Part shown: positions 50,528-59,266 of the stretch, piece after piece
Numbering within the stretch: the stretch's first letter is position 1
Layout of the letters: each line of letters opens with the position of its first letter
NCBI RefSeq assembly: GCF_000381125.1
Contig: NZ_KB905938.1
Coordinates: 41,463-105,462, forward strand
Direction of reading: 5' to 3'
From: Caldimonas manganoxidans ATCC BAA-369
GTDB taxonomy: Bacteria; Pseudomonadota; Gammaproteobacteria; Burkholderiales; Burkholderiaceae_C
DNA length: 64,000 nucleotides
Translations under genes and position numbers: made by a program
The notes under the pieces: model-generated
What the model was told of the DNA's origin: nothing
Seen by the model: the letters and a program-made list of their open reading frames with translations, nothing else
Databases searched by the model: none

Positions 50528-51457
50528 GTGATCAATGATCCATCTCTGAGCGATTTGCGGCTGTTCTGCGTCGTCGCGAGGCGGGCCAGTTTTGCCGGCG
50601 GCGCGCGCGAGGCAGGCGTGTCGCAAGCTTTGGCGAGTAAGCGTGTGGCTCAGTTGGAGCGTGCGCTGGGGGTCACGCTGCTGCGACGCACGACGCGGAA
50701 GGTGAGCCTGACCGATGAGGGCCAGCGTGTGTTGGATTGGGCGCAGCGCATCCTGGAAGACGTCGATGACATGCGCGATGAGCTGTCGCGGGCGGCGAGG
50801 GAGCCCCAGGGCCCCATTCGCGTCAGCAGTAGCGCCCGGCTTGGGCGCGAAGTGGTTGCGCCTGCTTTGTCGGCCCTGAAGAGGCGCTATCCAGGCATCG
50901 ATATTTGGCTGGAGCTATTGGATCGGCGCGTGGACTTGGTAGGGGAGTCGTTCCACCTCGACGTGCGTGCCGGGGAGGTAGCCGAGCCTCACTTGATCGG
51001 GCATTTGATTGCGCGCAACGCACACATCGTTTGTGCAGCGCCGTCTTATTTGGCGCGCCGAGGCGTGCCGCAAACGCTGTCGGACTTGGCAGCGCACGAC
51101 TGCGTGTTGCTGCGGGAGCGGGAAGAGCCGTTTGGATTGTGGCGGCTGAGTGGGCCGGACGGCTTGGAGCAGGTGAAGGTCAAAGGTCCTTTGGCCTCCA
51201 ATGACATCGACGTCGTATTGCGTTGGGCGCGTGACGGGTTCGGTTTGGTGAAGGCATCTCAATGGCTGCTGGCACCTTCTTTGGCGCAGGGTGCGTTGGT
51301 GCGGGTGCTCCCGCAATATGAGCACAGCGCTCACATCCATGCCGTCTCTACGGTGCGTTCTGCACAGTCGGCCAAGGTGCGTTTGTGTGTGCAAGCGCTT
51401 CGTCAGCAGATGGATCCTACGATGGCGTACACGGATGACAACCGCCAATCACGGTAA
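50528..51457 (+). CDS. LysR-family transcriptional regulator
   Basis: This 309-residue LTTR probably controls the divergent tartrate operon. It has an N-terminal winged helix-turn-helix (LRLFCVVARRASFAGGAREA, GVSQALASKRVAQLERALG), then a periplasmic-binding-protein-like co-inducer domain (about 90-295; LLDRRVDLVGESFHLDVRAG). It belongs to the CrgA/AaeR-like subgroup. The GTG start at 50528 is the first codon after a stop; no better ATG follows. Effector unknown, likely a hydroxydicarboxylate. Its codon use also looks less GC-rich than flanking genes. Confidence 0.93.
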   Translation: MINDPSLSDLRLFCVVARRASFAGGAREAGVSQALASKRVAQLERALGVTLLRRTTRKVSLTDEGQRVLDWAQRILEDVDDMRDELSRAAREPQGPIRVSSSARLGREVVAPALSALKRRYPGIDIWLELLDRRVDLVGESFHLDVRAGEVAEPHLIGHLIARNAHIVCAAPSYLARRGVPQTLSDLAAHDCVLLREREEPFGLWRLSGPDGLEQVKVKGPLASNDIDVVLRWARDGFGLVKASQWLLAPSLAQGALVRVLPQYEHSAHIHAVSTVRSAQSAKVRLCVQALRQQMDPTMAYTDDNRQSR

Positions 51458-51463
51458 CAGCGC

Positions 51464-52030
51464 CTACAAACCTTGCCAGGGCTGAGGGTGGGCCTCGGGG
51501 AGGCCCATCAAGGCCAGCACACGCTCGATGCTGTCGTCGACCAGTGCTTCGATGCTGTCGGGGCGGTGGTAAAAGGCCGGCAGTGGGGGGAAGATGATGC
51601 CGCCCATTTCGGTGACGGCCGTCATGTTGCGCAAGTGCGCAAGATTGAAGGGGGTCTCGCGCACCATCAGCACCAGGCGTCGGCGCTCTTTGAGGGTGAC
51701 GTCGGCCGCGCGGCTGAGCAGGTTGTCCGACAGGCCGTGCGCGACGGCCGCCAGGGTCTTCATCGAACATGGCGCGATGACCATGCCCGCCGTGGGAAAG
51801 CTGCCGCTGGCAATGGCTGCGCCCACGTCGCCAGGTGCATAGGCGACGTCGGCCAGGGCTTCGAGCGCGCGGCGGTCCAGGCCGAGCTCGTGATGGGCAT
51901 TGAGCACGCCGGCGGCCGAGACGACCAGATGGGTGCAGGCCCCCAGCTCGCGCAGGCGCTGCAGCAGCCGCACGCCGTAGATGGCGCCAGTGGCTCCGGT
52001 GAGTCCGACGACGACCTGGGGGGCACCCAC
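51464..52030 (-). CDS. ubiX: Flavin prenyltransferase UbiX
   Basis: UbiX prenylates reduced FMN with DMAP to form the prFMN cofactor for the UbiD decarboxylase (ubiquinone synthesis and aromatic decarboxylation). The 188-residue flavoprotein-fold enzyme has VVGLTGATGAIYGVRLL, FPTAGMVIAPCSMKTLAAVAHG, SRAADVTLKERRRLVLM, and RETPFNLAHLRNM. It starts at a GTG (52030), with AAGG at 8 bases. It lies 10 bp after grxD, same strand. Confidence 0.95.
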   Translation of the reverse strand: MGAPQVVVGLTGATGAIYGVRLLQRLRELGACTHLVVSAAGVLNAHHELGLDRRALEALADVAYAPGDVGAAIASGSFPTAGMVIAPCSMKTLAAVAHGLSDNLLSRAADVTLKERRRLVLMVRETPFNLAHLRNMTAVTEMGGIIFPPLPAFYHRPDSIEALVDDSIERVLALMGLPEAHPQPWQGL

Positions 52031-52040
52031 GGTGGCGGCC

Positions 52041-52358
52041 TTATTGGGCCGTGCCCAGCACTTGTTGCAGTTCGCCGGACTGGTACATCTCCGTCATGAT
52101 GTCCGAGCCGCCAATGAATTCGCCATTGACGTAGAGCTGCGGAATCGTGGGCCAGTTGGCGTACTCCTTGACGCCTTGCCGGATGGCTTCGTCTTCCAGC
52201 ACGTTGACCGCTTTGAAGTCGTTGACGCCGCAGGCCTTGAGGAGTTGGACGGCGCGGCCGGAAAAACCGCACATGGGGAACTGCGCGGTGCCCTTCATGA
52301 AAAGCACCACGCGGTGCGATTTGACGAGGTCGTCGATGCGTTGCTGAACGTCGTTCAT
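52041..52358 (-). CDS. grxD: Monothiol glutaredoxin (Grx4/GrxD)
   Basis: GrxD binds and transfers 2Fe-2S clusters, using glutathione as co-ligand. The 105-residue protein has the CGFS signature (C30-S33) in KGTAQFPMCGFSGRAV, and then the conserved WPTIPQLYVNGEFIGGSDI. The ATG at 52358 (MNDVQQRIDDLV) matches family starts; an in-frame ATG seven codons earlier does not. Between ubiX and the hybrid kinase. Confidence 0.96.
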   Translation of the reverse strand: MNDVQQRIDDLVKSHRVVLFMKGTAQFPMCGFSGRAVQLLKACGVNDFKAVNVLEDEAIRQGVKEYANWPTIPQLYVNGEFIGGSDIMTEMYQSGELQQVLGTAQ

Positions 52359-52455
52359 GGTGGGGCAGACGGCCGCCAATGCGACCGTTTCGTAGAGTCC
52401 AGCCCACAGTGTATCGGGCCCGGCGGCTTCGGGGGGCTGGAGGGCTTGTTTCGAG

Positions 52456-55400
52456 TCAAGGCGGGGACGGGGTGCGGCCCAGGTAGGCCCGCACGGCTTG
52501 GCAACTGGCGGCCAGGGTGTCGTTCAGCTGCGCCAAGTCGGCCGCGGGCAGGGGGTGAGCGGATTTGCACTGGGCTTCCAGCTGTGCGGCCTGGTGCTGC
52601 AGCCGCAACAGCCCCAAGCTGCTGGCCGCTCCCTTGAGGCTGTGCGCCTCGCGTTGCACGGCGTCGGGGCGGGCATCGGGCTGGAAGCGCCCGCAGTCTG
52701 CGTACAGCGCCACGAACTGCTGCAAGGCTCGGTGGTAGAGGTCCTCGCGTTGGCCGCACAGGCGCACCCCCAGGGCCGCATCCAGCAGCGGCAGGGGGGC
52801 GTCTGCCGATGGCGCGGGGGTGGGGGGCGGGGATGGGGCCGCGGCGGCACCGGCTGCCGCGTCGGTGAGGCTGTGGCGCAGGCGGGCCAGGGTGTGGCGC
52901 AGGGCGGCGCTGTCGATGGGCTTGGTCAGGTGCTCGTTCATGCCTGCGGCCAGCGAGCGTTCTCGGTCGCCGGACATGGCATGGGCCGTCATGGCGACGA
53001 TGGGCAGGCGGGCGGCTGGGCCGGGCAGCGCACGGATGCGGCGTGTGGCTTCGAATCCGTCCATGACCGGCATTTGCACGTCCATCAAGACCACGTCGAA
53101 GCGGTCTTGCTGTACCGCGGAGACGGCCTGGGCTCCGTTGTCGACGGCCTGGACCTGGGCGCCGGCTTGTTCGAGCAAGGCCACGGCGAGCTCGCGGTTG
53201 AGCGGATTGTCTTCGGCCAGGAGGACGCGCAGCCCATCGAGCCGGGGGAGCGAGGCGAGTCGGTCTCCGGTGTCGGTCGATCCGGGAGTTTCCCGCTCCA
53301 AGGGCAATTGGAACCAGAACAGCGAGCCGCCGCCGGGCTTGGAGCGTACGCCGATGCGTCCTCCCATCAGGTCGAGCAGGCGGCGCGAGATCACCAAGCC
53401 CAGCCCGGTGCCGCCAAAGCGGCGCGTGGTCGAGGCATCAGCCTGGGCAAATGCCTCGAACAGCCGCGCTTGCTGTTCCTCGGTCAGGCCGATGCCGGTG
53501 TCTTCCACCTCGAAGCGCACGATGGGTCGGTCGGCCGGCGCGGCGCTGGCCAGGGCGATGCGCAAGTCCACCCGGCCGCGTTCGGTGAACTTGACGGCAT
53601 TGGACAGCAGGTTGGTGAGCACCTGGCCCAGCCGGGTCGGGTCGCCAAGGCAGTGTTCGGGCACGTCCGGCGCGATCGATACGTCCAGCGTCAAGCCCTT
53701 GGCCTGGGCTTGCAGCCGCACCATGTCCAGCGCGCTTCCCACCAAGGCCGGCAGCGAGAACGCGGTGTGGTCCAGGTCGAGCTTGCCGGCTTCGATCTTG
53801 GAGAAGTCCAGGATGTCGTTGAGCACGACCAGCAGATTGCGTGCTGCCGCGTTGGCTTTGGCGATTTGGTCGCGCTCGCGTGCGGGCAGGGCTCCGCCCA
53901 GGGCCAGTTCGGTCATGCCGATGATGGCGTTCATCGGCGTGCGAATTTCGTGGCTGACGTTGGCCAGAAACTCGCTCTTGAGGCGGTTGGCCTCCTCGGC
54001 CGCAGCCCGGGCGCGCTGGATGGCCTCGGTGGCTTGGCGTTCGGGGGTGATGTCGAAGGTCAGGCCGATGGTTCCCGTGGGATGCCCGGCGGCATCACGG
54101 GTGCCGCGGGCCACGACGCGCACGTGACGGACCTGCCCGTCGGGGCGCACGATGCGGAATTCGGAGCTGGCGCCCGTCGTGTGCTCGTGAGCGTGGGCGA
54201 CTTCCCGCGCCATGCGCTCCCGGTCGTCGGGATGCACGCGCTCGAGCCAGGCTTGTCGGGAGATGGGCGATTGCGGCGGCAGGCCATAGATGCGGTATTG
54301 CTGTTCGTTCCATTCGACGGCGCCGTCGGACAAGCGGTTGCTCCATACGCCGATGCCGGCTGCCGTGATGGCCAGCTGGAGTCGTTGCGCCAACATTTCG
54401 GCGTGCGTGGCCGTCTCGACTTGCGCGGTGATGTCCAAGTCCAAGCCGATGGTGCGCACCAAGCGGCCATCGTCGTCGCGTTCGTTGCGGGCCACCGAGC
54501 GGATGTGGCGGCGTCCGAGCTGGGGGTGCTCGATGGTGTAGCTCAGATCGAACTCGCTGCATCCGGGGTCTTTGAGCAGAGCATAGATGCGCTGGCGCGT
54601 GGCTTCGGCGCATTCGGGGCTGAGCACCGATTCCCAGGCTTGCCGATCGCGGTTGACATCGATACCGTACAGTGCGGCGCCACGCTCGTCCCAGCGCAAC
54701 TGGCGCGCCTGGGCGTCATACTCCCACACCGAGGCATTGATCGTGGACAGGGCGATGAGGAGCCGCTGATTGACGTCTTGCAGGGCCTGACGCGCTTGCA
54801 CGTCTTCGGTGACGTCCCAGTTGACGCCGAGCATGCGCACCGGGCGGCCGCGACTGTCTCGATCGACATGGGCCAGTCCGCGCAACCATCGCACCTGTCC
54901 GTCGCGTTGGATGCGAAATTGCGATTCATATTCCGCCCCGCCTTCGATGACTTTTTGCATCGAGGCCAACGCGCCGGGCAGGTCCTCGGGGTGCAGGCAG
55001 GCGCGCAGCAGCGGGCGGGTCACCTCCACGTCTTCGGGCAGGCCGAACAACTGGCGTTCGTAGGCGTCGAAGCTGAAGCGCTCGGTGGCGAAATCGTATT
55101 CCCACACGCCGAGCTTGGCGACTTTGGTTGCCAGGCGCAGGCGTTGCAGTCGTTCTTCTTCCTCGGTGATGTCGCGGTCCAGCCCGATCAAGCGCACGAT
55201 GCGGCCGTCTTCATCACGCTCGATTTCACCGACCGAGTGGATCCAGCGCACGCTGCGGTCGCGTCGGACGATGCGATAGCGACAGTCGTAGCCGCCTTGG
55301 CCGGCCAAGGCGCGCTGCAGGCACTGGCGCACGCGATCCAAGTCGTCGGCATGGACCACGTGCAGCCAGTCTTTCATCCGCGGGCGTTGCAAGCCGGGGG

Positions 55401-56169
55401 CAGCGCCGAAGATGTCCCGCTCTCGGTCGTCGATGATGAACTCGCCGTGCAGGAGGTCGTATTCCCACACGCCGAAGCGTCCGATCCGCACGGCCATGGC
55501 CAGACGGTGGTGCACCTTTTGCAGGGCTTGGATCTGCTCGTGCTCGAGACGCTGGCGCGCTTGCTCGGTCGAGGATCGCACCAGCCGTTGCCGCAGCACC
55601 AGGGCCAAGGTGCTGCACAGCAGGATGAATGCCAAGTAGGCCCAGGCCTGGTTGTAGGGTGACAGCAACTTGGGCTGACCATACAGGCCTTGCGCTTGCA
55701 GATGGGCCAAGCCGTAGATGACGCCGGCCGTCAGCAGCGCGGCCGACAAGCCGGCCCAGGGCCCGAAGATGAAGACGATGTAGATCACCGGCAGGGCCAG
55801 CATCAGGAGGTGGGTGGTTTGCACCGTGCCCAGCCCGGCCACCCAGGCCAGTGCTCCCAACAGGCAGACCGTGACGGCCAAGCCCACCGCCCACGGGCGC
55901 TGGCTGCGGCGCACCCACAGACTCAAGCCCAGCGCCGTGGCGCTGAGCGCATAACCGGTGGCCAGACTCGGGGGATGGGCCAGCGGCGCCAGGCCCCAGG
56001 TCAGTGTGATCAGCAGCAAACCACCGGCGCCCAACACCAGCAGGATGCGGGCGGTGAGCTCGCGCAGTGGCTGCAGCGGCAGGGCCGGCGTGGCCAGTTC
56101 CTCCAGCCAGGCACGCCAGCCCGCTGGCCGGGGCGTCGGTGGGTCGCAGGCGCGCGAGGGCCGATCCAT
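52456..56169 (-). CDS. Hybrid sensor histidine kinase with four PAS domains, REC and HPt
   Basis: This is a 1237-residue membrane phosphorelay protein. Residues 40-195 hold about six membrane segments. Four PAS/PAC domains follow at about 225-340, 345-460, 470-585 and 595-715, each ending in a D.(D)IT-like PAC. HisKA has H740 (NVSHEIRTPMNAIIGM). HATPase (about 845-960) has N, G1 (EDTGIGL) and G2 (GGTGLGL) boxes. REC (975-1095) has the phosphoacceptor D1030 (VVLMDVQMP) and K1083. HPt has H1176 (REAHSLKGA). All relay residues are present, so it is probably active. No response regulator or output domain gene lies next to it. Confidence 0.93.
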   Translation of the reverse strand: MDRPSRACDPPTPRPAGWRAWLEELATPALPLQPLRELTARILLVLGAGGLLLITLTWGLAPLAHPPSLATGYALSATALGLSLWVRRSQRPWAVGLAVTVCLLGALAWVAGLGTVQTTHLLMLALPVIYIVFIFGPWAGLSAALLTAGVIYGLAHLQAQGLYGQPKLLSPYNQAWAYLAFILLCSTLALVLRQRLVRSSTEQARQRLEHEQIQALQKVHHRLAMAVRIGRFGVWEYDLLHGEFIIDDRERDIFGAAPGLQRPRMKDWLHVVHADDLDRVRQCLQRALAGQGGYDCRYRIVRRDRSVRWIHSVGEIERDEDGRIVRLIGLDRDITEEEERLQRLRLATKVAKLGVWEYDFATERFSFDAYERQLFGLPEDVEVTRPLLRACLHPEDLPGALASMQKVIEGGAEYESQFRIQRDGQVRWLRGLAHVDRDSRGRPVRMLGVNWDVTEDVQARQALQDVNQRLLIALSTINASVWEYDAQARQLRWDERGAALYGIDVNRDRQAWESVLSPECAEATRQRIYALLKDPGCSEFDLSYTIEHPQLGRRHIRSVARNERDDDGRLVRTIGLDLDITAQVETATHAEMLAQRLQLAITAAGIGVWSNRLSDGAVEWNEQQYRIYGLPPQSPISRQAWLERVHPDDRERMAREVAHAHEHTTGASSEFRIVRPDGQVRHVRVVARGTRDAAGHPTGTIGLTFDITPERQATEAIQRARAAAEEANRLKSEFLANVSHEIRTPMNAIIGMTELALGGALPARERDQIAKANAAARNLLVVLNDILDFSKIEAGKLDLDHTAFSLPALVGSALDMVRLQAQAKGLTLDVSIAPDVPEHCLGDPTRLGQVLTNLLSNAVKFTERGRVDLRIALASAAPADRPIVRFEVEDTGIGLTEEQQARLFEAFAQADASTTRRFGGTGLGLVISRRLLDLMGGRIGVRSKPGGGSLFWFQLPLERETPGSTDTGDRLASLPRLDGLRVLLAEDNPLNRELAVALLEQAGAQVQAVDNGAQAVSAVQQDRFDVVLMDVQMPVMDGFEATRRIRALPGPAARLPIVAMTAHAMSGDRERSLAAGMNEHLTKPIDSAALRHTLARLRHSLTDAAAGAAAAPSPPPTPAPSADAPLPLLDAALGVRLCGQREDLYHRALQQFVALYADCGRFQPDARPDAVQREAHSLKGAASSLGLLRLQHQAAQLEAQCKSAHPLPAADLAQLNDTLAASCQAVRAYLGRTPSPP

Positions 56170-56377
56170 GCGTGTTGCGGAATGTCCGGTCTCTGAGGGA
56201 TGACGATCAGGCCGTCACGGTAACACGACCGCCAGGCCGGTTGGGATCGGGAAGCCTCGGTGTCGGCCTGGGTTCGGTGGTGCGGCCGGTAGGAAGTCAC
56301 GAGCGCGTCACGGCATGGTCATGGCCACGTCATGACGCATCCCTAGGCTTGAGGGCGATGCCATCTCGGAGAACGAC

Positions 56378-57220
56378 ATGAGGGACCTGCCGCTGCCGAC
56401 CTTGCCCATTGCCGAGATCCGTGCGCCGCGGAGGTCACTTCACGGCTCGACTGGGGACCTTGGCGCGGCTGAGGGGGCTGCCCGGGCGCGGCTGGAGGTG
56501 GTTTGGGCGCGCCATGAGGAGGAGGTGCGCGAAGCGCAACGGCTGAGGTACCAGGTGTTCGCCGAGGAGATGGGGGCGCGTCTGAGCGTGCCCAAGGGCT
56601 CCCCGCCGGGCCATGACATCGATGTCTTCGATGCCTATTGCGAGCACTTGTTGGTGCGCGCCCCATCGTGCGAGGGGGGGGCGGGCCCGGTCATCGGCAC
56701 GTACCGGGTGCTCACGCCCGAGGCCTCGCGACGGGTCGGTGGCTTGTACAGCGAGACGGAATTCGATTTGACGCGGCTGCGTCCGCTGCGAGCCCGCATG
56801 GTGGAGCTGGGCCGTTCCTGCGTGCACCCGCTGTACCGCAGCGGCGGGGCGATCCTGGCGCTGTGGGGGGCGCTGGCCGAGTTCATGGTGCGCAACCGCC
56901 TGGACACCATGGTGGGCTGCGCCAGCGTGAGCATGCGCGACGGCGGCCACTATGCGGCCAGCCTGTGGGAGCAGCTGCGCCACACGCACCTGGCCCCCAT
57001 CGAATACCGCGTGCAGCCGCGCCTGCCGCTGCCGGTGGACGAGTTGCAGCGCGACCTCGCGGTGGAGCCGCCGGCATTGATCAAAGGCTACTTGCGCTGC
57101 GGCGCGAAAGTCTTGGGCCCTCCGGCCTGGGATCCGGATTTCAACACGGCCGACTTGCCCATGTTGATGCGCATCGCCGATTTGCCGGCCAAATATCGCC
57201 GGCACTTTTTGGGCGGATGA
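56378..57220 (+). CDS. OlsB-like GNAT acyltransferase (hemolysin/ornithine-lipid type)
   Basis: The 280-residue protein matches the Acetyltransf_5/OlsB group, which N-acylates ornithine in the first step of ornithine-lipid synthesis. Signatures are REAQRLRYQVFAEEMGA, the acidic GHDIDVFDAYCEHLLV, GTYRVLTP, VELGRSCVHPLYRSGGAILALWGALAEFM, and YLRCGAKVLGPPAWDPDFNTAD. A run of eight G bases (about 56675-56682) lies inside the gene. Alone between the hybrid kinase and the PTS pair. If OlsA is elsewhere, it would make ornithine lipids; otherwise the acyl acceptor is open. Confidence 0.85.
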   Translation: MRDLPLPTLPIAEIRAPRRSLHGSTGDLGAAEGAARARLEVVWARHEEEVREAQRLRYQVFAEEMGARLSVPKGSPPGHDIDVFDAYCEHLLVRAPSCEGGAGPVIGTYRVLTPEASRRVGGLYSETEFDLTRLRPLRARMVELGRSCVHPLYRSGGAILALWGALAEFMVRNRLDTMVGCASVSMRDGGHYAASLWEQLRHTHLAPIEYRVQPRLPLPVDELQRDLAVEPPALIKGYLRCGAKVLGPPAWDPDFNTADLPMLMRIADLPAKYRRHFLGG

Positions 57221-57267
57221 ATCTCGGACGACAGCGTCCATCCATCAAGCCACGCGGGACGGTCGAT

Positions 57268-57537
57268 TCACTCGCCTTCGCCAAACTTGTCTTCGATGAG
57301 TGCGCGCAGCGCATCCATGGCGGCTTGCTCATCTTCGCCATGGGTTTCGATTTCGACCTCGCTGCCCAAGCCGGCGGCCAGCATCATCACGCCCATGATG
57401 CTCTTGGCATTGACGCGTCGGCCATTGCGGCTGAGATGGACTTCGCTTTTGAAACTGCCGGCCAGCTTGGTGAGCTTGGCCGAGGCCCGTGCGTGCAGGC
57501 CGAGCTTATTGCTGATGGTGATTCGTGACTTGAGCAT
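57268..57537 (-). CDS. ptsH: Phosphocarrier protein HPr
   Basis: HPr passes phosphate from enzyme I to EIIA. The 89-residue protein has the active histidine H15 in NKLGLHARAS and the regulatory serine region S46 in AKSIMGVMML. Betaproteobacteria use such HPr with an EIIA-Man protein for regulation, often without sugar permeases. It overlaps the end of the EIIA gene by 32 bp. The enzyme I gene (ptsI), which normally follows in Burkholderiales, is not here; the convergent GNAT gene is 47 bp away instead. Confidence 0.95.
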   Translation of the reverse strand: MLKSRITISNKLGLHARASAKLTKLAGSFKSEVHLSRNGRRVNAKSIMGVMMLAAGLGSEVEIETHGEDEQAAMDALRALIEDKFGEGE

Positions 57538-57952
57538 GGACGGGGGAGGACACCTGATTTTGCGGAGCAGTGTGGCCCACTTGCATGATGCCTTGGTTGG
57601 CGCCGGCCACCGCGCGCGCGACCAGCGAGTCCAGCGGTTCGTGCCGATAGCACAAGCTGCGCCATAGCATCGGCACGTTGACGCCAGCCACGACCTTCAC
57701 ATGCACGCCGTCGGCCAAACGTTGGGCCACATTGCAGGGCGTGGCGCCAAAGACATCGGTGAGGATGAGCGCTTCGGGCGCGCGCACTCGGGCCAGCAGC
57801 GCGCGCGCACGGGTCTCGACTTCGTCGATGCTCATCTGGGCGGTCACGTCCAGGGCTTCGAGAGTGGCTGCACACTCCGGAAACGTATGGCGTGCGCAGG
57901 CCTGCAGGGCGCTGGCCAGCGGGGCATGGGCGATGATGAGAATGCCAAGCAT
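57506..57952 (-). CDS. PTS EIIA component, mannose/fructose (ManX) type
   Basis: The 148-residue EIIA-Man-type protein has the phosphorylated histidine H9 in GILIIAHAPLASALQAC and family motifs ALILTDVFGATPCNVAQ and VVAGVNVPMLWRSLCYR. It probably receives phosphate from the overlapping HPr. No EIIB, EIIC or EIID gene is in the window, so the system is likely regulatory (nitrogen or carbon PTS-like) and not a transporter. The C-terminal 20 residues are a less conserved tail. Confidence 0.93.
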   Translation of the reverse strand: MLGILIIAHAPLASALQACARHTFPECAATLEALDVTAQMSIDEVETRARALLARVRAPEALILTDVFGATPCNVAQRLADGVHVKVVAGVNVPMLWRSLCYRHEPLDSLVARAVAGANQGIMQVGHTAPQNQVSSPVHAQVTNHHQQ

Positions 57953-58000
57953 GGGGAACGACGTTGACGGATTATCGACCCATCGCGCCTGGGGTGTGTG

Positions 58001-59266
58001 TCATCGGGCGGACACCCGGGTCGGGGGGGTGGCCATGCGCAGGGCCCGCCAGTGCTGGACATAGGCCCCGGCCGCCAGCACGCCATACAGGCCCAGGGCC
58101 AGGCGATGAGCGCCGATCGCCTCCAGCCCCAGGGCGTGCCCCAGGTCCACCACCAGGCCGATGCCCCATTGCATGGCGAACACCCCGGCGAAGATCACCA
58201 GGTTGTAGGCCGACAGAGCCCGGCCGGCCAGATGGGGCGGGAAGGACTGTCCCACCAGGGGCTGTGCCAAGGCCATGAAAGTGCAGCTCACGCAATACAG
58301 GGCCCAGTGCCCGGCGGTGGCCTGGGGTCCCAGAACCAAGTTCAGCGCGAGCACGCCCAGACTCCAGGGCGCGCCCGTGACGATGAGCCGGGCGGCGGAC
58401 CAGCCCCGGGCCTGCAGCCGCGGCATCACCAGTCCCCACGCGAGGAAGGCCAGCAGCATGGACGCATTGACGACGAACAAGCCCGAGGCCGAGGCGTCCG
58501 GCGACCAGCCGGCCACCTGCACCAGCCAAGGGCCGATCCACAGCGTCTGCAGGGCGATCATGCCGCCATAGTTGACGAAGCCCAGACCGACGTAGCGACG
58601 AAAGGCCGGCTCGCGCCAAATGGCGCCATAGCCCTCGGCGGTGGCCGGATCGGGCGCGGCCGGTGCGCTCGGTGGCCGATCGCGCGGCACGGCCACCCAC
58701 AGGCAGGCGATGCTCAGCATCAGGCCACTGGCCAGCAGCCAGAACAGTCCGCGCCAGCCCGTCAGCGGCAGCAGCCATTGCACCGGCAGTGTGGAGGCCA
58801 GCATGCCCAGCGAGCCGGTCATCAGCATCCACGAGTTCGCGCGCAGCTGCTGGGTGGGGGTGAACCAGTGCCGAAAGCCTGTGAGCGGCGCCATCAAGCA
58901 GGCGCTGACTCCCGCACCGATCAGCATGCGCGCCACCGTCAAGCTCGTGAAGCCTTGCGCCAATGCAAAAGCGGCGCAGCCCAGCACCGCCATGCCCAAA
59001 AAGGCCATCAGCACGCGGCGTGGACCGAAGCGGTCCAGCCACCGACCCAAAGGCAGTTGCATGGCGGCAAAACCAAGGAAGTAAGCACCCGCCAGCAAGC
59101 CGAGATCACCCGAACTCAGGCCCAGATCGGCGCTCAAGGTCGGCGCCAGGGTGGCCGTCACCGCGCGAATCAGCGCCGAGAGGAAATACGCCCAGGCAAA
59201 CACCAGAAAAAGCACCAGGGCTTGCCGTGTGCGCAATGGCGCATCGGCCGGGCGCAGCGGCTTCAT
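58001..59266 (-). CDS. Major facilitator superfamily transporter
   Basis: This 421-residue MFS permease has twelve hydrophobic segments, the loop motif GRWLDRFGPRRVL between helices 2 and 3, and a long central loop (about 195-220). It lacks a clear substrate signature. The ATG at 59266 overlaps the stop of the upstream lipoprotein gene by four bases (ATGA), so the two are coupled. A longer upstream frame is not part of the transporter. Confidence 0.85.
   Translation of the reverse strand: MKPLRPADAPLRTRQALVLFLVFAWAYFLSALIRAVTATLAPTLSADLGLSSGDLGLLAGAYFLGFAAMQLPLGRWLDRFGPRRVLMAFLGMAVLGCAAFALAQGFTSLTVARMLIGAGVSACLMAPLTGFRHWFTPTQQLRANSWMLMTGSLGMLASTLPVQWLLPLTGWRGLFWLLASGLMLSIACLWVAVPRDRPPSAPAAPDPATAEGYGAIWREPAFRRYVGLGFVNYGGMIALQTLWIGPWLVQVAGWSPDASASGLFVVNASMLLAFLAWGLVMPRLQARGWSAARLIVTGAPWSLGVLALNLVLGPQATAGHWALYCVSCTFMALAQPLVGQSFPPHLAGRALSAYNLVIFAGVFAMQWGIGLVVDLGHALGLEAIGAHRLALGLYGVLAAGAYVQHWRALRMATPPTRVSAR

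Noticed and set aside
52498..55662. 1054-codon open frame on the plus strand opposite the hybrid kinase
   Set aside because: It is antisense to a clear multi-domain kinase, has His/Gln/Gly-rich composition typical of high-GC shadow frames, and shows no domain.
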